A DNA stretch of 64,000 nucleotides from Vombatus ursinus (lineage: Eukaryota; Chordata; Mammalia; Diprotodontia; Vombatidae), in NCBI RefSeq assembly GCF_900497805.2, contig NW_020954610.1:20777873-20841872 (forward strand), read 5' to 3'. The position numbers were made by a program, and so were the translations under genes. Shown here piece after piece: positions 47,766 through 58,620 of the stretch. Position 1 is the stretch's first letter; the number at the start of each line of letters is the position of its first letter. The notes under the pieces were generated by a model. The model did no database searches, had not been told where the DNA came from, and worked only from the letters and a program-made list of their open reading frames with translations.

Positions 47766-48620
47766 ATCAATTTAACTTGCTTTTTAAAAATTGTGGTGGT
47801 TAGAATATTACAAAATGACTTTGTGATCAAAGTGGGAAATACTGTCTCTTTCTACAAATATTAAATGATGTAGACTTAGAGTTCAAGGGAAAGCTGTCAG
47901 AGTTTCCCTCTCCAAATAGCCCTTATGTTTTACCTTGGATTAGATCTTAAATGTGTATTAAATGAATGCTGCTTGTCAATTTTACTTTGTGAGAGTGCTG
48001 AGTCTTTAAGGAATGAGTCACTTTGTAGAAACATTCCCTAAAGAGATAAAACTTGACACTTGTGTAAAGGTCAGTGAATCAGAGCTTATCCTGATCTGAC
48101 AGTAGGTACTTCCTAATCCTGAGACATGAACATACATTCCCTCCCCTATTAAAAGCTGACACTGTACCAATACTATGCTGAGTGAAGCAAGTTCATTTCC
48201 TTTGCACAAAGGTAGTGACTTAGAAATTAGTTGTGCTTCCCAGCTGTGCTCCTGAATAACATTGTAATGTAAGGATGGTCACATTATTTTTGTTCTTCAG
48301 TCAGCAAAGATTTCAGTATTTACATTAGCTGTGAAACTATATTATATGTCCAAGAATAAATAAACATATTTCCTTTTTTACACATTAAATATTATTTTAG
48401 CTACAATATTTCACTGATACGCAGTGATTTGCTACTGTGTAAGATCAGAAAAGATGGCATAAAAGTAGGTTATTGTCAATCAACTGTAATTATAAATATG
48501 TATTTGGCATCATTTATCCACATAGGAGATCAAGATATTTTTATGTGATTTTAAAATGAAGTTCTGGATTGTTAAATTTCTTAGCATAATGTTAAATAGT
48601 CTCTAAAAAGTTAAATTTCT
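47766..48620. other. Unassigned non-coding stretch
   Basis: No family is recognised. A small local repeat is visible: 'gttaaatttctt' at 48570-48581 and again at 48610-48621, each followed shortly by 'cataatg'. Confidence 0.45.
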
Positions 48621-48624
48621 TGAG

Positions 48625-48866
48625 ATTTTCGCATAATGTGTAATACCTGCTACTAGGAAAATCTGAAGCTTGTGCTTGAGTTGCAAAGTTCTGAGCCTCA
48701 GTAGGGCTAAGGACAGTCAGGTGTCCACACTGGCAAGAATGTGATGGGCCCTCAGGTTGCCTAAGGTGGGGTGAACAAGTGCAGGTTGGAATTGGAGTAG
48801 GTTCGTTTGGTCCATGAGTGGCCACTGATCTTCTAGCCTGGTCAAGCTCAGGAGATCCTATCTTCC
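48625..48866 (+). pseudogene. 7SL (SRP) RNA pseudogene
   Basis: The sequence follows 7SL RNA from 5' to 3': 'cctgctactaggaaaatctg' (for 'cagctactcgggaggctg'), 'cttgagttgcaaagttctg', 'caggtgtccacac', 'caggttgcctaaggtggggt', 'gaacaagtgcaggttgga' and 'gccactgatcttctagcctg', ending 'gatcctatctt'. A stretch of about 20 nt in the central S-domain is missing and substitutions are spread throughout. The functional gene is GC-richer and Pol III transcribed; this is an old retrocopy with no A-tail or target duplication that I can see. It is independent of Alu or B1. Confidence 0.9.
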
Positions 48867-49089
48867 TCTCCACTCTTCCAAAATAGCAATATATAACATA
48901 AGTGCAAAAACATTGTGGAAAAACATTAGTGCCAGCTTAACACGAAGTATAAACTTAACAATTCACCTAGGGTTTTGAGTGCACTACGCTATCCATGTAA
49001 TAATGATAATAAAAAAAAAATCTGAGAGGAATGATGTCTAGGAATAGGAAGGTGATATTCTCCCTGAACTCTGTCAAAACCACCCACCT
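48867..49089. other. Unassigned stretch
   Basis: This short interval between the 7SL pseudogene and the CR1 fragment includes an A-rich patch at 49010-49021. Nothing is recognised. Confidence 0.4.
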
Positions 49090-49530
49090 CTGTGCTCAGT
49101 CCTAGCTGCTACATTTTAGGAGAGACACTGAGATACTAGAGACTATCCAAGGAAGATGACTATTATGGTGATGAGTTTCAAGATTATGCCATATGAGGAT
49201 CGATTGAAAGATCTTGGATGTTTTTCCTAGAGAAGAAAAGACTTGATAAGGGGTTGGGGATTGGGGTGAGGGAGATATGATAACTTTTCAAGCATTTGAA
49301 GGACTCAAGATTATTCTGTTGGGTCCCAGAAGGCAAAATTGGTGGTAAGAGGTGGAGGCTGCATTGAGACAAACTTAGACTTGATATAAAGAAAAATTTC
49401 CTAACTTTTAGAGCTATCTAGAAATGAATTAATCTGCCTATGAATGTAGTGACTTCTTCCTCACTGGAGGTCTTCTAGCAAAAACTAGAAAATCTATCAT
49501 TCTGAGAAATAATATTACTTACTGTTTAGA
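49090..49530 (+). mobile_element. CR1/L3-type LINE 3' region, sense
   Basis: 'gctgctacattttaggagag', then 'gccatatgaggatcgattga', 'cctagagaagaaaagactt', 'agcatttgaaggactcaag' and 'cctcactggaggtcttc' match the CR1/L3 3' region, whose best-known motif is 'gcctggagaagagaaggct'. It is an old 5'-truncated copy, and the terminal octamer repeat of CR1 is not visible. Confidence 0.8.
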
Positions 49531-49709
49531 AAGATAAAATACACCAAAGTATTCTAAAATACACACAAATAATTGTGTATTTGCACATGTTATAGCTAAT
49601 GTAAACATTGCACTCTGCTATTAGAACAGAAATGTGGTCAGATGGTGTAAATGCACAACTCAATAGTAATGGCTGAATCATTGCAATAACTTTAAGGGAT
49701 ATAAACTGA

Positions 49710-49840
49710 ATCAGTCAATCAAAAGGCATTTACTAAGTCCCTACTGAAAAAAGATAATGAGTTCAGTTTGGGACCTATCTATGGGACATCCAGTTCAATA
49801 TATCCAGCAGGAAGGTGGAGATGCAAGACCAGACAGTATA
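49710..49840 (-). mobile_element. L2 LINE fragments, antisense
   Basis: 'aaaaggcatttactaagtcc' (L2 terminus complement) is followed by 'gacatccagttcaatatat' and 'aggaaggtggagatgcaag', resembling an upstream part of the L2 3' UTR. The intervening consensus is missing, so it is internally deleted. Confidence 0.5.
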
Positions 49841-50079
49841 TATTCCACTTTATAGCTAGGTTCAACTCCCAAGATAAGCTCATCACTTCTCAACTCACTA
49901 GCTACTGATTTAAGCCTTGATTGACTCCAACCCTTCAGACTCCTCTCTCCAGTTTAGAGGGCAAGAAGATAAGGCATCAAATTTCTCCCAATGCCTTCCT
50001 TTATAGAGGGCAGAAACTGGACTTAGATCACTCCACTTCGTATCTCTTGCCTTGACTCATTTAACTCCATGACGCCCCA

Positions 50080-50250
50080 GCACCAAGTACCCTTGGTGTA
50101 CCTGGCTTTCCTGGCTCCTTTTCTGTGTCATCTCCCCCTTTATGTGTAAGTTTACTGAGGGCAGGGGCTGTCTTTCTTTTTATTAATTGTATTCTCAGTA
50201 CTTAGCACAGGGTATGGCATGTGGTGGATACTTAATCAATGTTTATTTAA
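50080..50250 (+). mobile_element. L2 LINE 3' end, sense
   Basis: 'gtaagtttactgagggcagg', 'ctgtctttctttttattaat' and 'cttaatcaatgtttattta' form the L2 3' terminus in sense order. Confidence 0.8.
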
Positions 50251-50391
50251 TATATATGATATATATATACACATCTACATGTATATACCTACACATACAT
50301 GTATGTATGTATTTATGTATATACATATATAGGTTAATGGTGTATATATCCACATGGATATACATGTACATTTTTATATACATATGCATAG
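50250..50391. repeat. TA/TG/CA microsatellite
   Basis: This is mixed alternating purine-pyrimidine sequence. It expands directly from the L2 terminus, a frequent site for simple-repeat growth. Confidence 0.92.
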
Positions 50392-50689
50392 AAAATCAAG
50401 TTACAGACCTAGCGGATTGGATCATGGTGTAGGTATCTCAGAATTACTGACATACTAGAGAACTTCAAAAAAAAAATAAAAGGAATAGGAAAACTATATT
50501 TTTCCATATATATCATTAAAGCAATTTTCTTAGAAGTGGCCAAAACAATAAAATATAAAAATTCATAAGATTTAAGCATATTAATGTGACCTATAGGTGT
50601 GATTACTTTTAGAGGCACTCTGGATTGGAGAAACCCTTTCAAAGCAGATTAGCACTTACTGTTCTGCAATTTATATTCTTAAATATTAA
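50392..50689. other. Unassigned stretch
   Basis: There is no recognisable feature apart from a poly-A run at about 50470. Confidence 0.4.
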
Positions 50690-50880
50690 CATTCTCTGTG
50701 AGTTTAAGTGACTTGCCAGTCACAAAGTCAATATGTGGCAGAGCTGGTCCTTGAGCCAAATCTTCCTGACTAAAAGATCCATTTTGATATTGTTGTGTGT
50801 GATATGCAGTAATCAATTCTAGCTCTCCAGGAAAATTATAGCTAACATTTGCATACAACATTGAGTTCTACAATGTCCTT
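50690..50880 (-). mobile_element. MIR-class SINE fragments, antisense
   Basis: 'taagtgacttgccagtcaca' and 'tgtggcagagctggtcc' are the MIR head complement. A second short block at 50840-50880 ('agctaacatttgcatac') resembles the MIR tail end. Confidence 0.6.
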
Positions 50881-51184
50881 TACATAGAAACAGGAGTGAT
50901 TGGGATACCACCTTGATCTGCCAGACTAAGGCATTTTCTATGGTGCTTGACATATCAACTTTGGCTTCATGGAGATGGACACAGGCTCTTCCTTTAAGGG
51001 GATACCCCAGATATGATCTTTACCTTAACTTTATTGAAAAGATTTTCTTTTAAATTGGGGGTGGAGGCATATTGAGCCAGAGAGTGTGAGAAAAAGTCAG
51101 AATTTCCTCTTTGTAGTCAGGCTTCCATAGGTTTCTTCAGGAGTCTAGAGTCAAAATCCCTTAGAGAAAAATGACCCCTGTTTT
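50881..51184. other. Unassigned stretch
   Basis: No repeat or coding signal is recognised. Confidence 0.4.
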
Positions 51185-51335
51185 TCAGATAAGGACACCA
51201 ATGCTTTGAGTTACTTGATGTTAATTTACTTGAAAATGGGCACAGTAAGACTCAAAGACCCACTCTGCCATCTTCCCAGAATCCCTCAAACCAGGTCTTG
51301 ATTCTCAGTCTAGCTTTCTATCTTCCATATACTTC
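51185..51335 (-). mobile_element. MIR-class SINE fragment, antisense (diverged)
   Basis: 'cagataaggacaccaatgc', 'gacccactctgccatctt' and 'aaaccaggtcttgattctca' resemble a strongly diverged MIR core and head in reverse. Confidence 0.4.
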
Positions 51336-51442
51336 CTCTCAAAGAAGAAGCCTAGACATTTTTCTGGAAATGGTGAGTGAAAGAGCTTTTCTCAAATGTT
51401 AAATAAAATATAAATTCTAGAGAAGTATCATATTTAGAAGTA

Positions 51443-51610
51443 TCATGACACAGCGGTAGAGGGCTGGCCTCTTTAAGAAGACTTGAGTTCAGGTCTTGAC
51501 TCTGACACATATGACTGAGAGAATCATGGAACCTCTCAGTGTGCTAAGTAACACTATAAGACCAGATGTCACAAATGGGTTGCTGATCAACACTGTTGAT
51601 CCTCACATGA
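51443..51610 (+). mobile_element. tRNA-derived marsupial SINE, sense
   Basis: Head 'gacacagcggtagagggctg', then 'agacttgagttcaggtcttg' (B-box-like 'gttcaggtc'), then 'ggaacctctcagtgtgctaa' and 'actataagaccagatgtca'. This tail differs from the BovB-tailed SINE at 52.39 kb, so it is a distinct subfamily. Confidence 0.7.
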
Positions 51611-51659
51611 AGGTTTTCACACATGGATGAAATCACAAATCTAGAACCAAGAATAAGTA

Positions 51660-51720
51660 ACTGAATAAATGCCTATACCTATATCTGTATCTAATGTATA
51701 TGTATGTGTGCATATGAAAA
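51660..51720. repeat. TATC/TATG microsatellite, imperfect
   Basis: 'acctatacctatatctgta' passes into TGTATG units. Confidence 0.75.
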
Positions 51721-51879
51721 GAATGGGTAGCAAAAATTATGTAAAAACCTATGGAAACAGCAAATAACTGGGTGTTAGCTGTGTTTTCATTAAGCAGGGC
51801 AGATTCAACCCAAATCATGGGGATTTTTTTTAAGTCAGCATTGAATTCTCTAAACAGTAAATATAAATATAACATCTTT

Positions 51880-52300
51880 CAGATAAATAAAAGCTTCTAA
51901 AATATGGTTTAATCAGTTTTTGTTTATGCTTGCCAGCTTCCAAAATGGCACATTTTTAGCACAAATTATTAAAGTTGTGTTATTTTTAAAATAGATTTAA
52001 AGTTGTTAATGTATGTTTCGGTGGGCCAATGTGTTTATCACATCATACATGTTACAGTGTATTGCTACCATTATCTTTCCCCTAGGATTTAGGATAACTA
52101 TTAAAGTACTTTAAAACTCAGGACTTATCTTGTAAGTCATTGTGTGCTTTAAACAAATTTCATCAGACAGTAAGTTACAAACATATTTTGAGAGAATCCT
52201 TTGTGATGATTCACTGCAACATGTACATTAAAACAATTTTGGTATAAAACTAAACACTCAATATGTCATTTTAAAGACATAAACATGAAGTTCACTTCTG
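51880..52300. other. Repeat-free block, candidate conserved non-coding sequence
   Basis: It is about 420 bp with no recognisable repeat and ATTA- and TTAAAG-rich words ('acacatttttagc'-like, 'ttggtttaatcagtt'-like), bounded by SINEs. It could be an ancient regulatory element. This is inferred only from composition and absence of repeats. Confidence 0.25.
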
Positions 52301-52388
52301 GTTCTAGGAATGGATAGGAAGCTGTTCCTGAATATCATAGGATTATAGATAGAACTGGAAGAGATTTTAGTGATTATCTAAATCAGTT

Positions 52389-52642
52389 AGGGCAGCTAGG
52401 TTGCACAGTGGATAGAGCCTGGAGTCAGGAAGACTTATCTTCATGAGTTCAAATCCAGCCTCAGAAACTTACTTGTTATGTGACCCTGGGTAAGTCATTT
52501 AACCCTGTTTGCCTCAGTTTCTTCATCTGTACAATAAGATGGAGAAAGAAATGACAAACTACTATATTATCGTTGCCCAGAAAACCTCAAATGGGGTCAC
52601 AAAGAGTCAGACATCACTGAACAAAAACAACAACAACAACAA
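52389..52642 (+). mobile_element. Full-length tRNA-derived SINE with BovB-like tail
   Basis: Head 'gggcagctaggttgcacagt' with A-box-like and 'gttcaaatcc' B-box sequence, then 'gtgaccctgggtaagtcatt', 'cctcagtttcttcatctgta' and 'aatggggtcacaaagagtca', ending 'gactgaacaaaa'-type and (CAA)n. The tail matches the 3' terminus of the BovB at 4.67 kb. BovB/RTE would therefore supply reverse transcriptase in trans. Confidence 0.92.
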
Positions 52643-52689
52643 AATCAAACCTCATTACTTTAAAGATAAGGAAATTGAGACTAAAATCA

Positions 52690-53200
52690 AATCAAGCAGC
52701 ATTTAGTATGTTCCAGGAGCTGTGCTAGCACTGAAGGAATAAAGAAATGCAAGAAACAGATCTTTTTTCTGGAGGAGCTCACATAAGGAAGGAAATTCAA
52801 GAGAGTTGTTTACATAAAAGACAAACACAGGATAAATTGGAGGTAATTTCAGTGGGAAAGCATTAGCGTTAATATGGACAGAGGGAATGGCTCCTGCCTG
52901 AAGGTAGGATTTGAACTGGAAACTGAAGGAAGCCAAGTGTCAGAGATGAGGAGGGAGGGCCTTCCAGTCACGGTCAACATACAGTGAAAAGGAAATATCA
53001 GGGGAAGGAATTTCATGTTCAAAGAATAGTAAGAAGGCCTGTGTTGCTGACCATAGAGAACAGAGAAGGGAGAAAAATGTAAAAATACTAGAAAATTAGG
53101 AAGGGGCCAGTGACACAGGTTGATTAAGGTAACAAGAGACAGAGGTGAGATTTTAAGCTGGATCCTATCCAGTGTCATGTAGCAGTACCACTCTCCCTCA
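52690..53200 (-). mobile_element. L2 LINE 3' end, antisense
   Basis: 'gcatttagtatgttccagga', 'tggaggagctcacataagg', 'aatttcagtgggaaagcatt', 'agggccttccagtcacggtc' and 'aggaaggggccagtgacaca' run in the antisense L2 order over about 500 bp. It is one of the longest L2 pieces here, and its pattern helps to join the interrupted L2 at 59.6-60.8 kb. Confidence 0.82.
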
Positions 53201-53291
53201 TTAAAGGAATGGGGTAGAAACGGTTGCAATCATGTTTGCCTCCACATTCTCCTGAAACAAACTTAACCAATCATATTACTATTTTTGTTTC

Positions 53292-53435
53292 TTGGTGAGG
53301 CAATTGGGGTTAAGTCACTTGGCCAGGGTCACTCAGCTAGTAAGTGTCACGTGTCTGAGGCTGGATTTGAACTTAGGTCCTCCTAACTCCAAGGCCAGAG
53401 TTCTATCCACTGCACCAACTAGCTGCCCCAACCAA
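53292..53435 (-). mobile_element. tRNA-derived marsupial SINE head, antisense
   Basis: The complement reads 'ggggcagctagttggtgcag', then 'aagttcaaatccagcctcag', 'acacttactagctgagtgac' and 'aaccccaattgcctca'. This is the head and body of the WSINE1/MAR1-like SINE without the BovB tail. The open frame overlapping it is an artefact. Confidence 0.9.
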
Positions 53436-53878
53436 CCATATTACAAATTCAGCAGAGGTTTAAAAACATATCATATGTAACATACTGTGTCTGTCTTCTC
53501 TACTAGTTTTTCTCATATAGGAAATGAACATAAAGTCCAGTGCTAGTAGTATCTGTTCACAGCATCTCTTCCTGGTTCTCTGTCATCGGCAAAGGTAAAG
53601 CATGTCTGATATAGAAGATCATACTTTCTGATCAGAGACATAGCCTGGACCTCTCAACATCCTTCCTGGGCCCCATTCTATCCAATTATATTAAGCAGTT
53701 CTTTATTTGCTGGTTTACCTTCTGGTGCTATGCCTCTCATGCTTAGTGAGCAGAGCTTCAAACAACAGATATTTGGCTCATACTTGAAACTTCCAGGCAA
53801 AATCAGTTAATAATTCTGCTCTTCTCCCTAGCTTTCAGGAACCCAGGATTACTCATGTCCTGATAACATATGATACTA
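53436..53878. other. Unassigned stretch
   Basis: No repeat family or exon is recognised. Confidence 0.4.
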
Positions 53879-53879
53879 G

Positions 53880-53992
53880 GACTATAGTGTAGAAAAATTA
53901 TTGTTATCCCCATTTCACAGATGAGGTCTTATGTAAAGCCATACAATTGGTAGAAAGGAGACTAAAACTCAGGTTTCTTTCCTTTTCTTGTT
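53880..53992 (-). mobile_element. MIR-class SINE fragment, antisense
   Basis: 'ttgttatccccatttcacag' and 'atgaggtcttatgtaaagcc' are followed by 'tggtagaaaggagactaaaa': the MIR core and head with the tail missing. Confidence 0.7.
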
Positions 53993-54338
53993 CTTCCTTT
54001 CTTCCATTAAATTATTTGGTTTCTGAATGGATGGAAAAACAGATATTACATTTTTGGGTACCAAAAAAACTAGCCCTTTCGGAGAAACAAGAGTATCCTC
54101 AGCCTAGAAGGATTAATATGTGATCTGTGATTCTAGGACCTTGTCACTTTGTTCAGAAGGTGCATTACTGAGAATTTACATACAAATACATTTTTTGTGT
54201 TTTGTGAACAAAATGGAGTTGGCTATCTAAAAGAAATTAATAGTAGAGGAAATATTATTTTTTAAAAATTAAATAATCTTTTATGTATATCTGAATTTCA
54301 CATAGTAATGGATTGCTTTCAGCATAAAGTTATATGGT
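53993..54338. other. Unassigned AT-rich stretch
   Basis: Nothing is recognised. 'aaaattaaataatctttt' and similar low-complexity words lie near 54255. Confidence 0.4.
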
Positions 54339-54339
54339 G

Positions 54340-54592
54340 AAAATAGCTCTAGACCGAGTCAGGAAGGCTTGGCTTTGATCCTACCTCTGACAATATAGCC
54401 TCATAACCATGAGCAAATTGCTTTAGCTCTCTGGGACTCAGTTTGCTAACCAGCAAAATTAGAATGAATGATACTTCCGGCTCTTGTCTCTCAAGATTAG
54501 TATGATGATCAACTGGAATTATATAAAATAGTGCTTTGCATAATATAAAGTGGTACATAAATATCCATATTTATTATGATTATCATCACAAC
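54340..54592 (+). mobile_element. MIR/THER1-type SINE, sense
   Basis: Head 'agctctagaccgagtcagga', 'tttgatcctacctctgacaa', core 'gggactcagtttgctaacca' and tail 'aatagtgctttgcataatat' run in order to an ATTATTAT-like end. Confidence 0.82.
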
Positions 54593-54837
54593 ATCATCAG
54601 GGAGATTCCTAAGTATGCAGTTTCAGGCCAGAATCTAGAAATTTATGATAACACATCATTAAGATTTTGCTTCATACCACCTTCCCTCCCCCAAAGCAGC
54701 ATGCATCAAGAGCAGTATTTTCTAGGTTCAGAGAAGAGAGCTGTCCTAAAACTCTAAGGAATTCCACACTAGGATGTGTTGTGAAGCCAGTTGAGAAACT
54801 TATTTTTCACAAAGCTAGTAAGAATGGAAATCAGTGA

Positions 54838-55088
54838 GAATTTTTTAAACATCTATTATGTGTGAGGCACTGTGCTAAGCATTTCATAAATGTTATCTCA
54901 TTTGAGTTTCAAAACAATGCTGGGTGGTGGGTGCTACTTTTACCTCAGTTCTATAGTTAAGGAAAATGAGGCAGGAAGAGGTTAAGTGAATTGCTCTAAG
55001 TCACACAGCTAATACGTATCTGAAGAAGAACTCAGGTCTTCTGGACTCTAGGTCTAGCTCTCTATATGTTGTGCCACCTAACCACCTC
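54838..55088 (-). mobile_element. MIR/THER1-type CORE-SINE, antisense, near complete
   Basis: 'tgtgtgaggcactgtgctaa', 'ctcatttgagtttcaaaaca', 'ggaaaatgaggcaggaagag', 'agtcacacagctaatacgta' and 'ttgtgccacctaacca' run in reverse order over the full element. Confidence 0.9.
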
Positions 55089-55089
55089 C

Positions 55090-56466
55090 TAATAAAAGCA
55101 AAATCCAAAAGATGACAGCCGTGATGTAAAATTTCAATTGATGTAAACACCTGACCACAAACCTGTAACTTCAAAAAAAGTATTAATGTTCATAGATATC
55201 CCCCCCAAAAGAAATCACAGTAGTTAAATAAACAGCTAAGCAAAAAAAAAAAAGGAAAAGGAAAAGAAAACCTTTAAAATGAATAAAAAACTATTAAGTA
55301 AAATAAATTTCTAAAACATAGAAAACTGTTTTAAATCACAAAGCTGGAAAAAAAAAGAACTGGCACAAAGCCATACAAAATGAATCTCAGATTGCAACCA
55401 TACAATTTCATTTAATTATCAGCCCCAGCCTCACAGAATGCAGCCATCAGAAAGTGGATCTATTGTAGGAGGACTGAGGGACCGGAGCAGGTATAAAATG
55501 TTGTGACTGTCTTCTTAATGGCTGCATAGCCTGTAAAATACATTAGTTTTCAAGAGGATGATTATGGTTCGCTATGCACCATTATGTCTAATTTGTTTTA
55601 TGCTCCAGCAGAGAAAATTATTTCCCTCCCTCCAATTTATATGACAAACACAAAAGAATAATCAAGTGAAAAATACATTGATTTAATACGATCATACACA
55701 GCCACACTATCTAATACATACCTTCTCAGGGCAGGGTTAGTACAAATAATAACTGTGGACTTTAAAGATATGCAGCTCACTCATCTCTAAAGAACAGCCT
55801 TGAAAATAAATCTTCTAATTCAATGATGGTAGAAAGGGAACTTAAAAAATTAAATCCAGGGCTTTAAGTTAAGAAAAGTTAAAGAAGTAAGTTAAGAAAA
55901 ATTAAAACTGGTTAATACCTGGAAACACAATGGATTTAAGTGATAACTCTTTATGTAGAGAATGTTAGGGACCTCCATGGTACTTTATCAGGGAAGTCCC
56001 TATTCTGCAGATCCAAGTTTTGGTTGCTATGGATTTTATGGAGAGTAAATAGTCCAATTCCCAGTATTCCAAATGTATATAGAGTATGTTCTGAAGCACA
56101 AAAACCCAAATTAATAGTAATGTATTACTGAATCTCTTGTAGCTCTTTCTCATCATTATCATGGGGAAGTCATCAAAACAATTTATAAGTGAAAAAGAAA
56201 ATAGGCTGGTCATATGGTGCAAGTAATTGTTGGATTGTTTCAGTGCTGCACTGTTTTCTTCATGACGTCAAGACAAAGTGAAGAGGGCTCTTACTATGTT
56301 GGTTAGATTCTCATAGAGAACTAACAAGAGCACAGATGAGTACGTGGACAAGAATTGGTGGGATGCAATTTGCACTTTTGGAAGGAATACTCACATTCAT
56401 GATAACAGGGATCTGAGTATTTATGTATTTGATTTAGAATGGTTATGTTGTTAGAGGGGATAAAAG
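55090..56466. other. Long repeat-free block; candidate conserved element at about 55380-55730
   Basis: There is no recognisable repeat across nearly 1.4 kb, rare in this window. 55380-55730 is information-rich, with homeodomain- and POU-like words ('tttcatttaattatcag', 'cttcttaatggctgcatag', 'ccattatgtctaatttg'). That is the appearance of a vertebrate developmental enhancer. No open frame supports an exon. Confidence 0.35.
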
Positions 56467-56467
56467 A

Positions 56468-56545
56468 TCTTTATAAACACTTTATAAATATTATCTCTCT
56501 TGATCCTACAAATAATCCTTTAAGGCATATTTGCTTATGAAGTTA
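56468..56545 (-). mobile_element. MIR tail fragment, antisense
   Basis: 'aacactttataaatattatc' and 'tcttgatcctacaaataatc' are the L2-like tail part of MIR in reverse. Confidence 0.55.
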
Positions 56546-56549
56546 AAAC

Positions 56550-56662
56550 TTATCCGAGTGATTTTGAGCCTCAGTTTCCGAACCTATAAAATGGACAAGA
56601 TGTTTCCTAAGAGGTCCATTTCCAGTTTGAAAATGCCATTGATTCTATCATTCTAAGGTGTT
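56550..56662 (+). mobile_element. MIR3-type SINE 3' half, sense
   Basis: 'gagcctcagtttccgaacct', 'ataaaatggacaagatg' and 'gaggtccatttccagtttg' form the MIR core joined to a CR1-like tail. Confidence 0.7.
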
Positions 56663-57468
56663 TGAAAATAAGCTTGCCCCAAGACATTTTTAATGGATAA
56701 TCTCAAAAAATCCATCAGAAGGTTTATGAATATCTCCCTTTATTACATTTCTCATTTAAGAAGAGAAAGATAGTATACTGTGCACTTTTGAGTTACAGAA
56801 ATCAAGAGATCATGGTACATTGCTGTTCTTTTTACATTAGTTTTTTGCCATTCATTTAATAACCTAAACTTATTGAACCTTTAATCTATACTCACAGTTT
56901 CTGTCTTCTCATTGCTTATTCATTTCTTTACTTTTGGGCACTGACTTCACTGTTTCATACTGAAGAAACTGATGGGCTGTGCTAACACAAATATACAAAA
57001 ATATTCAATAATTCTTGCTATCAAAAAGGACTTGTTATGCTCTGGGATGAATGGTGCTATATAAGTTCACATTATTATTCATCTCATAACATAATATTTT
57101 CAGAAGTATCATTGTTAAGAAATTTGATTTTTTCGAATTTCTATGAAACTTGGGATCAAATTTTGATTCAAAACCTTTTTTCTTGAAAGAAATGTGAAAC
57201 ATCAACCGTATTCTATATGTTGCTTGATTAAAACTTTCCATTACATAAAAAACAATGCTAGGAGGTCTTTAAACTCTACTGGTTTAAATATATCCCAATT
57301 TGCAAGATTAACAAGCAGCAAGTAAGCTGATAAAATAAAGAATGCAACATTTATTGTGAATCTGAAGTGCTGTTGGCTGCTACTATATTTTTTTCCAAAC
57401 AGGGATAGGTGTTATCTTTTTTCAGTCATTGAGTTAGGGAAGAAGAAAAACTCATATATGCGTAGTAT
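56663..57468. other. Unassigned AT-rich stretch
   Basis: No repeat family or coding signal is recognised. Confidence 0.45.
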
Positions 57469-57469
57469 T

Positions 57470-57630
57470 TTCAAACCTTTCTCAAACAAAAACTGAAAGG
57501 TAGGTAGGATAATATTACTGAGCTAAGAAGTAAAGTGACTTGTTTGAGATCATATGCCTTTTAAATATGCCACATGGTATTCAAAACCAGATCTTTCAAT
57601 TCCAAAATATATTTTTTCACTATACCATGC
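57470..57630 (-). mobile_element. MIR-class SINE, antisense, diverged
   Basis: 'aaggtaggtaggataatatt', 'aagtgacttgtttgagatca' and 'tcaaaaccagatctttcaat' follow MIR core and head order in reverse. Confidence 0.6.
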
Positions 57631-58240
57631 AAATAACATCACAATGCCATTGCATATGATGAATAGGTTTTAATTCCAGCTGCTTAATAAGGAATCTGAA
57701 AGAAAAAAATTAGCTGAAGTAATGTAGTATATATATAGATTGCAAAACGGTTTTCTATGAATTGTAAGGAGGGATCTTTCTGGTTTAGATAAGGTGGCCT
57801 TTGTGGGTAGATGTGGGGTTGACATTGTGGTACAGTGTTCACCAAAATCAAAATGCTGATGAACCAGAGAATAAAATGGAACAGGAATACTTATAATCTG
57901 ACTCCCAGACTTCTAGGAAGGGCTAGAAAGTGAGACTAGGTCATTTGAAGACATTATGACCTTCAATATGCAATCTGACTTTTGATGTGGAGCATGATGC
58001 TAAATTCACACTGGAAAATATAAGGATATGCTTTTCTCTTCCCTTTTCTCAATTCCTGGAAGTGAAATAAATCTTTAACTGGGTATATGTCAATCTGGGT
58101 GGGGTCTATTCTTTAGCTTCATGACTTGGCATTTCCCTTTTTGTGTGTGTGGGGTAGAATAGAACACATTTTTTTTTTCAGTTACAGCCACCATATTTTT
58201 TTTTCTGTCATTTCAATTTATTGCAGCTTTTCCTGATGCT
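57631..58240. other. Unassigned stretch
   Basis: No family is firmly recognised. An AATAAA at about 58066 follows a pyrimidine-rich segment ('ttttctcttcccttttctca') and could be a poly-A signal of an old element, but no boundaries are visible. Confidence 0.35.
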
Positions 58241-58244
58241 ACCA

Positions 58245-58475
58245 GAGTATCTCTCTAGGGGTCTTTCCAGTTCTTTTCAAATAATATCTTATTTTCCCCC
58301 AATTACATGTTAAAATAACTTTTGAACATTTTTTTAAAGTTTTAAATTCCAAATTCTATCTTTTCCTCTCTCCTCTCCTCCCTCCTTGAGACAGTAAGTA
58401 ATCCGACATATGTTACACATGTGCAAACATGTAAAACATTTCCATATTGGTCATTTGGTGCAAGAAGACTGAAAG

Positions 58476-58538
<63 letters not shown>

Positions 58539-58588
58539 GAAGGAAGGAAGGAAGGAAGGAAGGAAGGAAGGAAGGAAGAAAAAAGAAA

Positions 58589-58620
<32 letters not shown>

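Noticed and set aside
53292-53480. 62-codon frame resembling frequently predicted small proteins
   Set aside because: It is the antisense reading of a tRNA-derived SINE.
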